64,000 bases of DNA from Tyzzerella sp. (GCA_019415525.1 DXZA01000040.1:10848-74847); one strand, 5' to 3'. Positions 52,848-61,226 are shown, counted from the stretch's first letter. The notes: generated from the sequence alone by a model not told the origin. Numbers and translations are program-made.

Positions 52848-53186
52848 GTGACTAAAAAAGAATTAAACAGATATAAAGAAACTTACAGACAAGCCCGTAA
52901 ATGCTTGGAACTTTTACAGATAAAGCAAAATAAGAAACAGGCTAATCTACAAAGAGAGGCTATCACTATTGTAGATTTAAAAGACTTAATATGTAAAGCA
53001 GTTGATGAGCTTCAACGTATAGAGGCATTTATAAGAACTATACCGAATATAAATGTAAGAAGGGCTTTAACATCAAAGTACATAGAGGGTTTAACTTGGG
53101 CAGAGGTTGCCAAAAAGTGGGGGTATAAAAATGGGGAAATTGTAAGAAAACACGTAAATAAATATATAAAAAAAGAGCCGGAGTGA
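52848..53186 (+). CDS. ArpU/DUF1492-like late regulator
   Basis: The 112-residue protein has an N-terminal coiled coil and a C-terminal sigma-region-4-like helix-turn-helix (ALTSKYIEGLTWAEVAKKWG, then GEIVRKHVNKYIKK). Such proteins end the early region of many Firmicute phages and control late transcription. The start is GTG with AAGGGAG upstream. It precedes the control region for the packaging genes. Confidence 0.8.
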   Translation: MTKKELNRYKETYRQARKCLELLQIKQNKKQANLQREAITIVDLKDLICKAVDELQRIEAFIRTIPNINVRRALTSKYIEGLTWAEVAKKWGYKNGEIVRKHVNKYIKKEPE

Positions 53187-53199
53187 GTCCGGCTTTTGT
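53176..53199 (+). terminator. Terminator of the early operon
   Basis: AGCCGGA pairs with TCCGGCT around GTGAG, followed by TTTTG. The stem overlaps the final codons of the regulator gene. Confidence 0.75.
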
Positions 53200-53216
53200 G
53201 GGTTTATTGATTTTAT

Positions 53217-53243
53217 ACTTTCTCCGTTTCAAACGGATAAAGT
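53217..53243. other. 27-bp near-perfect palindrome
   Basis: ACTTT-C-TCCGTTT and AAACGGA-T-AAAGT flank a single C, with one mismatched pair. It lies between two convergent genes and lacks a T-run, so it could be a protein site or a weak convergent terminator. Confidence 0.6.
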
Positions 53244-53252
53244 CATAAATAG

Positions 53253-53447
53253 TTATTCAACTTCTATATCAAATTCGTATTTAATAGCATCTTTTGAATA
53301 TGGATATTTTTCTTCAGATATTTTTCGCCAACCACAAGCTGAAAAATATTCATAATATATTACAATATATCTGTTTGTTTCGATTTTTATTATTTCAAAT
53401 TTAGTACCAATCTCATTATCTTCTATTATTGCAACTATGTTTTTCAT
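53253..53447 (-). CDS. 64-residue minus-strand prophage protein
   Basis: MKNIVAIIEDNEIGTKFEII starts a small beta-rich protein that ends IKYEFDIEVE. GGGAGTTG lies before the ATG at 53447; the in-frame ATG at 53492 is upstream of any ribosome site and overlaps a forward promoter. It runs against the surrounding operons. No family recognised. Confidence 0.6.
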   Translation of the reverse strand: MKNIVAIIEDNEIGTKFEIIKIETNRYIVIYYEYFSACGWRKISEEKYPYSKDAIKYEFDIEVE

Positions 53448-53460
53448 AATATCAACTCCC

Positions 53461-53577
53461 TTGAAATTTTGCCTTACTAATGTTATAATCAAGGTAGCCG
53501 AAGTAAGGCTTTCGGCGTACCTTTTAGGTTTAATGAGTAGCTAATTGAGTGATATGGTATAGCTACTCATTTTTTTT
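53461..53577 (+). ncRNA. Candidate small RNA with own promoter and terminator
   Basis: TTGAAA (53461-53466) and TATAAT (53484-53489), 17 bp apart, would start RNA near 53496. The transcript contains GCCGAA/TTCGGC (53497-53516) and ends at a perfect 12-bp stem (AATGAGTAGCTA with TAGCTACTCATT, 53532-53571) plus eight T. The ~80 nt between have no ORF with a ribosome site. It overlaps the 5' leader of the 64-residue minus-strand gene in antisense. Confidence 0.55.
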
Positions 53578-53683
53578 ATTTGCTGATGTATTCAATACAT
53601 TCAACTATTTGCTTTTCTGTATAACCTTGTTGTCTTAACCATTCAATTAGTCTAATTATTTCTTTAGATGTCATTTCTTCCAT
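53576..53683 (-). CDS. 35-residue minus-strand protein
   Basis: An ATG at 53683 with AAAGGAAG about 8 nt upstream opens 35 codons: two amphipathic helices (SKEIIRLIEWLRQQGYT; EKQIVECIEYISK). The size and two-helix form look like small clostridial phage proteins of unknown function. Its stop touches the end of the forward terminator T-run, so nothing is wasted between them. Confidence 0.55.
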   Translation of the reverse strand: MEEMTSKEIIRLIEWLRQQGYTEKQIVECIEYISK

Positions 53684-53748
53684 TCCTCTCACTTCCTTTC
53701 ATAAGAGCCGTTTTTTGTTTGGCTCTGCCTTACACCTATATGTTACAT

Positions 53749-53846
53749 CTATGTTAGCATAGATTGCAATAGACAAAATAAACAAATATGTTAGCATAGA
53801 TTTATGCAAAATGTCTATGTTAGCATATACAATACTTTAGTATAAT
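53749..53846 (+). promoter_or_regulatory. Three palindromic operators and promoter of the RHH gene
   Basis: CTATG-TTAG-CATAG occurs at 53749-53762, with near-copies at 53786-53799 (ATATG-TTAG-CATAG) and 53815-53828 (CTATG-TTAG-CATAT). A half-matching TATATGTTACAT precedes them. TATAAT lies at 53841-53846 and the third operator covers the expected -35. This is the usual arrangement for cooperative binding and autorepression by the small DNA-binding protein encoded next. Confidence 0.75.
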
Positions 53847-53863
53847 AGAAAAGAGGTGATTTT

Positions 53864-54067
53864 ATGGCTAAATATACAGAAGCACAAGCAAAAGCAGTAA
53901 AGACTTATTTAGAAAAAAATAATTTAGTACAAATACAAATAAGAGTCCCAAATGAAGACAAGGCATATTACAAAGAAGAAGCTGAGAAAATGGGACTTTC
54001 TTTAAATGCTTTCATTATTGAGGCGATAAATGAAAAAATAGAGCGTGAAAATAATAAAATTGATTGA
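53864..54067 (+). CDS. Ribbon-helix-helix (Arc-like) regulator
   Basis: The 67-residue protein has the RHH pattern: a beta-strand (LVQIQIRVPNEDK), then helix A (AYYKEEAEKMG) and helix B (SLNAFIIEAINEKIERENN). Such proteins bind DNA as dimers of dimers at short palindromes, and three fitting palindromes precede the gene. No toxin gene follows, so it is more likely a phage control protein than an antitoxin. AGAGGTG precedes the ATG. Confidence 0.82.
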   Translation: MAKYTEAQAKAVKTYLEKNNLVQIQIRVPNEDKAYYKEEAEKMGLSLNAFIIEAINEKIERENNKID

Positions 54068-54154
54068 TTTTTCCGTCAACCTGTGATATTATGGTATCAT
54101 AAAATAAATATATATTTTTATAGGACTTATGCAATATGTGTAAGTCCTTTTTTT
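54064..54154 (+). promoter_or_regulatory. Promoter followed by a terminator before terS
   Basis: TTGATT (54064-54069) and TATTAT (54087-54092) are 17 bp apart, with TGATA-N6-TATCA (54084-54099) across the -10. Only about 25 nt after the expected start, AGGACTTA/TAAGTCCT (54122-54148) plus seven T forms a terminator. Transcription of terS would need read-through, as at antiterminator-controlled late promoters. Confidence 0.6.
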
Positions 54155-54187
54155 ATTGCAAAAATTCAAGGAAGGAGGTCAAAAAAA

Positions 54188-54601
54188 ATGGGTAGAAGAA
54201 CATACAGAAATGGGCAAATTGTAATGTCTGAATTAGAAATGATGTTTGCAGAGGAATATATAAAAAATGGTCGAAATGGGACAAAAGCCTATAAAACAGT
54301 AAAACCGAATGTATCAATGGATACAGCGAGAAAATCGGCTAGCAAGGTATTAAATCGCCCTCATGTGCGTCAGTACATTAATGACCTCTTGACCGAGATA
54401 CATAATCAGAATATGGCTGATATTACAGAGATAAAAGAGCATTTGACCACTATTTTGAGGGACACAAACGAAAAAACAGCAGATAGAAACAGAGCAGCTG
54501 AACTTTTGCTTAGGGTTGAAGGTGGCTTTGATGATAAACCACAGATTGACACAACAGTCAGACTTGAACTTACTGGGGACACTAAAAACTGGGCGAAATA
54601 G
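54188..54601 (+). CDS. terS: Terminase small subunit
   Basis: The 137-residue protein has the TerS DNA-binding region (ELEMMFAEEYIKNGRNGTKAYK split, MDTARKSASKVLNRPHVRQYI) and a C-terminal helical part ending TVRLELTGDTKNWAK. It recognises phage DNA for packaging and regulates TerL. GGAGGTC precedes the ATG at 54188; the in-frame start at 54083 is upstream of the terminator and is rejected. Confidence 0.9.
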   Translation: MGRRTYRNGQIVMSELEMMFAEEYIKNGRNGTKAYKTVKPNVSMDTARKSASKVLNRPHVRQYINDLLTEIHNQNMADITEIKEHLTTILRDTNEKTADRNRAAELLLRVEGGFDDKPQIDTTVRLELTGDTKNWAK

Positions 54602-55056
54602 TAAAAATTAATACTTAATTAATTATAAACCTTGATTTTATAGGCTTTATAGCCTCTTTTGTAACTAACGTGTTACTAACGCTGTTTTGAATTGCCTCTA
54701 AATAGTTATTGGATAGTTGATTGATAGTAGTTAGATGTGTCAGCTTCTACTCCTGCATCACATACGTTGTATATGGTATGTGGCTATATGATACAGGGGG
54801 TGGGGGTGTATATGTTATATATGTACTGTGGTAGTGTGGTGAAGTGATACAGCAACCGAACCGATGACCTCATTCCTTCCATATAACAGCAAGGGGTAAG
54901 GGGGAGGGAGAGGGTAAGGAATCCCTTAAGGAAACCACGAAAATATATTCTGAAAATTGAAAATACTTTAATAAACTAAAGTGAAACTGTGCGACATTAT
55001 GGTATGTTTTTGACGCTAAAACAGTATTAAATTTGTATTTTGGGAGGTGGTAAGCT
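54602..55056 (+). other. 455-bp G-rich non-coding island between terS and terL
   Basis: No gene with a ribosome site is seen on either strand. Contents in order: a weak terminator AGGCT-N4-AGCCT with T-run (54642-54660); 11-bp-spaced GTAACTAACG and GTTACTAACG (54661-54681); GGGGGTGGGGG (54796-54806); four G-tracts at 54893-54914 with the pattern G4-N3-G5-N1-G3-N3-G3, which fits the G-quadruplex rule; a TAAGG/CCTTA dyad after it. Base composition differs sharply from the AT-rich surroundings. A cos or pac site, or a structured RNA, is possible. Confidence 0.6.
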
Positions 55057-56406
55057 GTGGCAACGTTGAATATTTCGTCACCTTATCCAAAGCAAATTGA
55101 GTTCTTTAAATCTGAGGCACGATATACAGGTTATGGTGGTGCTAGAGGTGGTGGAAAATCTTGGGCAGCAAGAGTTAAATTAAGCCTTCTTGCTCTTAAC
55201 TATGAAGGTATACAAATGCTTTTGTTAAGAAGAACTTTTCCCGAATTACGTACTAACCACATTATACCTTTACAAATATTGCTTAAAGACATAGCAACAT
55301 ACAAAGAAAGTACAAAAACTTTTGAGTTTCCTAACGGTAGCCGACTTGTTTTAGGTTATTGCAAATCTGAGTCTGATGTACTCCAATATCAAGGACAGTC
55401 TTATGATGTTATTTTCCTTGAAGAGGCTACACAGTTTACTGAGTTTCAATACACTTGTTTAACTGAGTGTAATCGTTTAAGTGGTCTTATGAAAGTTAAA
55501 TTTAAACCACGTATGTATTTTACTGCCAACCCAGGAGGAGTTGGACATACTTGGTTTAAAAGACTTTTTATAGATAGAAATTATAAAGCTTCTGAAAAGT
55601 CTGAAGACTATGTATTCATACCTGCTCAAGTCTATGATAATAAATTCCTTATGGAGAATGACCCTGATTATGTACGAACACTTGAAAATCTTCCTGAGGA
55701 CCGTAAAAAAGCTATGCTTTATGGTGATTGGGACGTATTTGAGGGACAGTACTTTTCAGAGTTTGACAGAGAGGTTCATACTTGCGAGCCTTTTATAATT
55801 CCTGAAGATTGGAAAAGATATTTTGTTCTTGACTATGGTCTTGATATGCTTGCAGGATATTTTATTGCTATGGATACAGAAAACAGAGCCTATATTTACA
55901 AAGAGATTTATCAATCGGGGCTTATTATTTCAGCAGCAGCAAATCTTATAAGGCAAAGAACCACAGAGAATATATATCAATACTTTGCACCTCCCGACCT
56001 TTGGAATAGACGACAAGACACCGGAAAATCTGTTGCAGATGTTTTTGCTGAACATGGTATCTATCTAAGTAAAACAAAAAATGATAGAGTGCAAGGTTGG
56101 TATCAACTTAAAGAATGGCTTAAGGTGGGAGTTAATGAATACGGTAATAAAGCAGCTTCTATGGTTATATTCAGAAACTGTACAAACCTTATAAGGTGTT
56201 TACCGGCTTTACAATATGATGATAAAAACCCTAATGATGTGGCAACAGAGCCTCACGAACTTACACATGGTCCTGATGCAATAAGATACTTTTTTGCAGG
56301 ACAGCCACAGCCTACAGCTACAAAAGTAAAGGTTAAAAAGAAATTACCTTTTGCCTTACAGACTGATGATGATATTTATGAAGATGATTATATTGATTGG
56401 AGTTGA
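55057..56406 (+). CDS. terL: Terminase large subunit
   Basis: The 449-residue packaging motor has an N-terminal ATPase domain (Walker A-like GGARGGGKSWAA at 27-38, Walker B VIFLEEAT near 118-125, coupling motif YFTANPGG) and a C-terminal RNase H-like nuclease domain (FVLDYGLDMLAGYF, HGPDAIRYFF with catalytic Asp residues). The start is GTG with GGGAGGTGG upstream. It cleaves and pumps phage DNA into the prohead through the portal. Confidence 0.95.
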   Translation: MATLNISSPYPKQIEFFKSEARYTGYGGARGGGKSWAARVKLSLLALNYEGIQMLLLRRTFPELRTNHIIPLQILLKDIATYKESTKTFEFPNGSRLVLGYCKSESDVLQYQGQSYDVIFLEEATQFTEFQYTCLTECNRLSGLMKVKFKPRMYFTANPGGVGHTWFKRLFIDRNYKASEKSEDYVFIPAQVYDNKFLMENDPDYVRTLENLPEDRKKAMLYGDWDVFEGQYFSEFDREVHTCEPFIIPEDWKRYFVLDYGLDMLAGYFIAMDTENRAYIYKEIYQSGLIISAAANLIRQRTTENIYQYFAPPDLWNRRQDTGKSVADVFAEHGIYLSKTKNDRVQGWYQLKEWLKVGVNEYGNKAASMVIFRNCTNLIRCLPALQYDDKNPNDVATEPHELTHGPDAIRYFFAGQPQPTATKVKVKKKLPFALQTDDDIYEDDYIDWS

Positions 56407-56411
56407 TTATT

Positions 56412-56618
56412 ATGGAAGGTTGGATTTGCTCAAAATGTGGTGCTTCTTTAAGTCCATATACAAGTTTTTGTCCTCTATGCACACAACAAAATAATTTAAA
56501 AGAAATAACGGCTAATGATACAACATTTACACAAAATTCTATATTTAGAAGTGCAGTTAATACAGTTATTGATGAATGGCAAAATGGACCTTCCGTAGGT
56601 GGTGGTATAGATGAGTGA
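56412..56618 (+). CDS. Zinc-ribbon mini-protein before the portal gene
   Basis: The 68-residue protein begins MEGWICSKCG and has FCPLCTQ about 15 residues on, a C-x2-C...C-x2-C zinc ribbon. The rest is a helical tail. It overlaps the portal gene by 8 bp and follows terL directly. A second zinc-ribbon protein follows the portal gene. The function is unknown; a role in packaging or in portal assembly is a guess from position. Confidence 0.7.
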   Translation: MEGWICSKCGASLSPYTSFCPLCTQQNNLKEITANDTTFTQNSIFRSAVNTVIDEWQNGPSVGGGIDE

Positions 56619-58296
56619 TACATTTGAAACTAAAATGTGGCGAGATTATCAAGATGGTTTAATATATCAAAGAAGTATGGGATTTTCTGAAAAGTTTCCC
56701 GAGTTTGAACGTTTTAAGCAAGGTGACCAATGGCCACAAGCCACAGAAAGAACTAAGTCTTTACCTAGACCTGTATTTAATATAGTTAAGTTATTTATAA
56801 GCAATAAAAAATCAAATGTACTTAATCAAAAAATCAAAATGCTTTTCACTCCGGCAGAAGTTAATGGTCAAGATGACTTATCATATGAGGCAGCACAGGA
56901 TTATACAGATTTTGCAGAAAATTTATGGTATGAACTCGACCAAGAAGGATTAAATGATGCCTTTGTTGAAGACGCAGCCACAACAGGAACAGGGATTTTG
57001 CATTATTATTGGGACTCTACTGTAAGTGGTGGTCAATACATAAAATATAACGGTGCTTTAAGAGGTGAAACTTTAGACCCTCTTAACGTATTTTTTGCTA
57101 ATCCTCAAGAAACCAATGTTCAAAAGCAACCTTGGATAATAATATCATCAAGGGATATGGTTAAAAATGTTAAGGAACTAGCCAAAAATGAAGGACTAAG
57201 TAAAGAGGAAATTGAGCTTATACGTCCTGACAATGAAACAACAGATGAAGGCTATGACACAGCTAAACTTGAAATGCAAGAAAGTACTAAAATCACAGTA
57301 CTTACAAGATATTTTAAGAAAAACGGACAAGTGTATTTTTCAAAGTCTGTTAGAGGTGTTGACATCATAAAAGACCGTAGGCTCGGTGTTGAAATTAATA
57401 ATGAGGAAACAGGAGAAAAAGAAGTTGACAGAGCATTAACTCTTTACCCCATTGTTATATTCAACTGGAATTTAAGAAAGAAATGTATTTTTGGTTCCGG
57501 AGAAACAGAAAGCCTTATACCTAACCAAAAAGCTATAAATTTCAATATTGGTATGATGCTTTTATCTGTACAGGATAATGCTTGGCCTAAAATTTTAGCA
57601 AAACCGGGAGCACTAAAACAAGGCATTACTAATAAACCAGGTGAGATTATAACTGATTTTTATACAAGCGGTGACGGTGTTAAATATATGCAGCCACCTA
57701 ACTTTAATTATATGGCTGTTAACTTGGTTGATAAGGTTATGGAACTTAGCCGAACCACAAGTGGTGTTACAGAAATTACAACAGGAGAACAGCTTGGAGC
57801 AAATATGGCAGCAAGTGCTATTATTGCATTACAAAATCAAGCTAAAGTCCCTATTGATAATATTCAGCAAAGGTTTTATCGCTCACAGAAAGAAGTAGGC
57901 AAAATTTGGGAACAGTTCTTCAAAGTATTCTACCTTATGCCTAGAAATATGAGTGTAATTGATGAAGGACAAATTATTACACGTGAGTTTAACGGTGGTG
58001 CTTATGCAGATGTTGAATTTAAAATGAAAATTGATGTTGGTGCAGCAAGTATTTATTCGGAATCTCTTTCAATGTCTACACTTGATAAGATGTACGATAA
58101 AGGTGATATTACAGTTGATGATTATATTGCACTTGCTCCTGACACTGTTATGCCTTTTAAAGAAGAACTTAAGAAGCTAAGGGCAAAACGTATTGAACAG
58201 GAAATGTCTATGCAGCAAGGAATGGTGCAGCAAGTGCCTATGGAACAACAAATAGCCGTACCAATGAATGGGGGTAATGTAAATGGTATGTTCTGA
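56611..58296 (+). CDS. Portal protein
   Basis: The 561-residue protein has the P22/podovirus-like portal pattern: FKQGDQWPQATERTKSLPRP at the N-terminus, RPVFNIVKLFISNKKSNVL split, DAATTGTGILHYYWD, and a long C-terminal helical segment (EELKKLRAKRIEQEMSMQQG). It forms the dodecameric ring at one capsid vertex through which TerL pumps DNA. It lies between the two zinc-ribbon genes and ahead of scaffold and capsid. Confidence 0.9.
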   Translation: MSDTFETKMWRDYQDGLIYQRSMGFSEKFPEFERFKQGDQWPQATERTKSLPRPVFNIVKLFISNKKSNVLNQKIKMLFTPAEVNGQDDLSYEAAQDYTDFAENLWYELDQEGLNDAFVEDAATTGTGILHYYWDSTVSGGQYIKYNGALRGETLDPLNVFFANPQETNVQKQPWIIISSRDMVKNVKELAKNEGLSKEEIELIRPDNETTDEGYDTAKLEMQESTKITVLTRYFKKNGQVYFSKSVRGVDIIKDRRLGVEINNEETGEKEVDRALTLYPIVIFNWNLRKKCIFGSGETESLIPNQKAINFNIGMMLLSVQDNAWPKILAKPGALKQGITNKPGEIITDFYTSGDGVKYMQPPNFNYMAVNLVDKVMELSRTTSGVTEITTGEQLGANMAASAIIALQNQAKVPIDNIQQRFYRSQKEVGKIWEQFFKVFYLMPRNMSVIDEGQIITREFNGGAYADVEFKMKIDVGAASIYSESLSMSTLDKMYDKGDITVDDYIALAPDTVMPFKEELKKLRAKRIEQEMSMQQGMVQQVPMEQQIAVPMNGGNVNGMF

Positions 58297-58471
58297 TTGT
58301 AATTTAGAAGCATTTATAAATAACTCACAAATAGTGGTTACAGGAGATAATGAAAATCAAGAAACAAAGGTTTTTTATGAATATGAATATATTTGCAGAA
58401 ATCCTAACTGTAAGAACTTTAATAAAAAAATAGGAACAGAACTTATACCTACTGAGTTTATAAGTAGATAG
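58283..58471 (+). CDS. Zinc-ribbon mini-protein after the portal gene
   Basis: The 62-residue protein has MVCSDCN at the start and ICRNPNCKN later, giving a C-x2-C...C-x4-C zinc site with a beta-rich middle (KVFYEYEYICRNP). GGGGGTAATG precedes the ATG; it overlaps the portal gene by 14 bp. Unknown function. Confidence 0.7.
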   Translation: MVCSDCNLEAFINNSQIVVTGDNENQETKVFYEYEYICRNPNCKNFNKKIGTELIPTEFISR

Positions 58472-58485
58472 GAGGAAATTAAATT

Positions 58486-59265
58486 ATGGAAGAAGATTTA
58501 TATTTAGATAATACCACAGAAAATGAAATGGCTGATAATGCTACTTTAGAAGTAGATGACGGTGCCGCCGCCGTTAATGACACAGATAACAATGATTATA
58601 CAGAGGGTGATGTTGTAGCTGATGATATTTTAGAAAATACCCAAAATACAAACGCTACCGTAGCAGCTAATAACGGAGAGGATATTACTAAAACACAGGC
58701 TTTTTCAAGAAGACTTAACGAGTATAGTGCAAAAATGGTTGATGAAACATATGCAAGTTTTGGCTGGGTTAATCCTTTTACGAAAGAACCTATTAAGTCT
58801 AAAGCTGATTATGACAACTATAAAGCTATGCAGACAAGTTTTGAAAAAGGACAAGACCCTAAAATCACAGCAGAATTAAACAGTCTTAAAGCACAGGTTG
58901 AGTCTTATCAGCTTAGAGATATGGACACTCAACTTTTAAATAATCCTGTTGAAAAAGACTTCTATGAAACTGTTAGAGATGATTGTATAAGCCTTGTTAA
59001 TTTTGCAAAACAACGTGGTGTGAATATAACTCTTAATGACGCTTATAACACTATAAAAGCTAAAAATTTCCATACTTATATAGCTAATGCACAGAAAAAA
59101 GGTGCTGATAATGCAGTACAGAAAATTAATGCTGTTAATCAAGGTTCTGTGGGCAGTCTTTCCACACCTGAAACACCTAAGAAAAAAACAGTTGAAGAAA
59201 TGGACCTTAATGATATTAATAGCATAGCAGAAAGAGTTTTAAAAGGTGAAAAAATTAAATTTTAA
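58486..59265 (+). CDS. Capsid scaffold-like protein
   Basis: The 259-residue protein has a very acidic, low-complexity N-terminus (EVDDGAAAVNDTDNNDYTEG), a helical centre (EYSAKMVDETYASFGWVNPF; AELNSLKAQVESYQL) and a C-terminal helix (KKTVEEMDLNDINSIAERV). These features and the place between portal and capsid genes fit a scaffolding protein. AGGAGG precedes the ATG. Confidence 0.8.
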   Translation: MEEDLYLDNTTENEMADNATLEVDDGAAAVNDTDNNDYTEGDVVADDILENTQNTNATVAANNGEDITKTQAFSRRLNEYSAKMVDETYASFGWVNPFTKEPIKSKADYDNYKAMQTSFEKGQDPKITAELNSLKAQVESYQLRDMDTQLLNNPVEKDFYETVRDDCISLVNFAKQRGVNITLNDAYNTIKAKNFHTYIANAQKKGADNAVQKINAVNQGSVGSLSTPETPKKKTVEEMDLNDINSIAERVLKGEKIKF

Positions 59266-59282
59266 AAAGGAGGTTTTAAAAT

Positions 59283-60215
59283 ATGGCAGGAAATCCAAAT
59301 ACACAAACAATTAAAACTTTGACACAAGAAAATAAAACGTTTTATAACAAAACACTACTTTCAAGACTTTTACCTAACTTAGTATATCAGAAATACGGTC
59401 AGAAAAAGCCTATGCCTAAAAATGAAGGAGATACAGTAAATTTTAGAAGATTTAACAGTCTTGAGCCTAAAACAACACCTTTAACAGAAGGTGAAACTCC
59501 TGACGGTTCAGCTTTAAGCATCACAACAGTAACTGCTACTGTAAAACAGTATGGTGATTATGTAACTATATCAGACAAACTTGATTTAATTGCTATTGAC
59601 CCTGTTATTACAGAAACTACACAGCTTTTAGGCGAGTCTGCTGCTCTTTTAATTGATACTATTGTAAGAGATGAAATTATAGCCGGTACAAATGTGCAGT
59701 ATGCCGGAGGTAAAGCCGGAACAGATTCTATTACAAAATCAGATGTTATTACATCAACAGAAATAAGAAAAGGTGTAAGAACATTAAGAAAGAATAATGC
59801 TAAACCACAAACAGGTAAGTACTTTATAGGTATTATAGACCCTGAAGTTGCCTTTGATATTATGAATGACCCATTATGGCAGGATATTTCAAAATATAAT
59901 GGTGGTACAGCTATTGAAGAAGGTGAAGTTGGAAGAATTGGTGGTGTTAGATTTATTGAAACAACTAACACTAAAGTTAAGAATAATACCGGAAGTGTAC
60001 CTATTCATTACACAATGCTTTTAGGTAAAGATGCTTATGGTGTTGTTGATATTGACGGTTCTGTTAAACCACAGACTATTATTAAACCACACGGCTCAGC
60101 CGGTACAGCAGACCCTCTTAACCAAAGAGCAACTGTTGGTTATAAGCTTATGTTTACAGCAAAAAGACTTGATGAGTTTTCAATGCTTAGAATTGAAAGT
60201 GCTGCATCTGAATAA
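59283..60215 (+). CDS. Major capsid protein, N4-gp56 family
   Basis: The 310-residue HK97-fold protein has the N4-gp56 family features: NKTLLSRLLPNLVYQKYGQK, GDTVNFRRFNSLEPKTTPLTEG split, VKQYGDYVTISDKLDLIAID, and GKDAYGVVDIDG near the end. It forms the icosahedral shell. AAGGAGG precedes the ATG, 17 bp after the scaffold gene. Confidence 0.95.
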   Translation: MAGNPNTQTIKTLTQENKTFYNKTLLSRLLPNLVYQKYGQKKPMPKNEGDTVNFRRFNSLEPKTTPLTEGETPDGSALSITTVTATVKQYGDYVTISDKLDLIAIDPVITETTQLLGESAALLIDTIVRDEIIAGTNVQYAGGKAGTDSITKSDVITSTEIRKGVRTLRKNNAKPQTGKYFIGIIDPEVAFDIMNDPLWQDISKYNGGTAIEEGEVGRIGGVRFIETTNTKVKNNTGSVPIHYTMLLGKDAYGVVDIDGSVKPQTIIKPHGSAGTADPLNQRATVGYKLMFTAKRLDEFSMLRIESAASE

Positions 60216-60234
60216 TTGAGAAAGGACTGATATT

Positions 60235-60591
60235 ATGGCAACAGCAAAGAAACCAACAGAAACAGCAGTTTCTGAAGAAATGAAAATTGAAGCTTCTGAA
60301 GATAAAGTTGAAGTAACAGAACCAAAAGTTGAAATGGCAACTGAATCTGAAAATATAGAAGAAAAGAAACACCTCACTGATGCTGACTTTGATAGGGAAG
60401 CTAAGAAGTGGGGAAAAATTTATGCTAAAGAGCCTAAAAGAAAGATTAAAATTTATCTTCCTAAAGATTCTAAAGATACTGCTCCTGTTCCTGTTATTAT
60501 TAACGGTTATTCATATTTTATAAATAAAGGTGAAACTGTTGAAGTACCTGAATCAGTAGCAAAAATACTTGAAAACGCTAATTATATTTAA
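60235..60591 (+). CDS. 118-residue head-region protein
   Basis: The first ~45 residues are a charged disordered segment (EASEDKVEVTEPKVEM), followed by a compact beta domain (KRKIKIYLPKDS, VPVIINGYSYFINKGETVEV). The position between capsid and connector suggests a head-decoration or head-completion role. No family recognised. Confidence 0.65.
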   Translation: MATAKKPTETAVSEEMKIEASEDKVEVTEPKVEMATESENIEEKKHLTDADFDREAKKWGKIYAKEPKRKIKIYLPKDSKDTAPVPVIINGYSYFINKGETVEVPESVAKILENANYI

Positions 60592-60603
60592 GGCGGTGGT
60601 TAT

Positions 60604-61215
60604 ATGACCAAGCTTGAAGCAAAAGAGCTTGCTTTAAGAATACTTGATGAAGCTACCATTAATGGGCAAGCAGCCGGAGTGGAGCTTACAGCAGACTATA
60701 CAGATAAGTTCAACTATTTTTTGAATGATGCTTTAGTATTTATAGCAAATCTTTTTCCTATTAATCAAACAGTAGCTATAAATTTTTATACTGCGTACCA
60801 AGTTAGAGGACCATATGTAAAAGTTGAACTTCCTGATGATTGTATGAAAATTCGAAATGTTATTGCATATGACAGTGACGGAAGTTATCAAGATGTTGAA
60901 TATATAGAAGATACAAATGTAAGTATTCTTGTTAATAAAAATATTATGGATATGTATTCAAATGTTGAACTTAATTATAACAGACTTCCTGAAACTGTGG
61001 CATTTGACGCTGAAGACGAAACTGTACTTGATATTGTACGAAAAGCCGAAGGTCTTTTACCACTTAAATTAGCAGTCGATGCCACAGCGGGTAACGAAGA
61101 AACAAGTGCTATAAGCTCATTTTTGAACTCTAAACTTGATAATCTTATAGTTAATCTTTTAGGTGATGGTGAAAAGGCTTATTCATTTGGTATTGAAAGA
61201 GTTTATTCAATGTAG
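60604..61215 (+). CDS. Head-tail connector-like protein
   Basis: The 203-residue protein is helical at its N-terminus (EAKELALRILDEATING) with a beta middle (VRGPYVKVELPDDCMKIRNV) and helical end. Size and position after the capsid match adaptor or connector proteins that sit under the portal. GGCGGTGG precedes the ATG. Confidence 0.7.
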   Translation: MTKLEAKELALRILDEATINGQAAGVELTADYTDKFNYFLNDALVFIANLFPINQTVAINFYTAYQVRGPYVKVELPDDCMKIRNVIAYDSDGSYQDVEYIEDTNVSILVNKNIMDMYSNVELNYNRLPETVAFDAEDETVLDIVRKAEGLLPLKLAVDATAGNEETSAISSFLNSKLDNLIVNLLGDGEKAYSFGIERVYSM

Positions 61216-61226
61216 GGGGTGTATTT

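Noticed and set aside
53864..54067. Antitoxin of a toxin-antitoxin pair
   Set aside because: The ribbon-helix-helix protein has no adjacent toxin-like gene on the same strand; the next gene is terS behind its own promoter.
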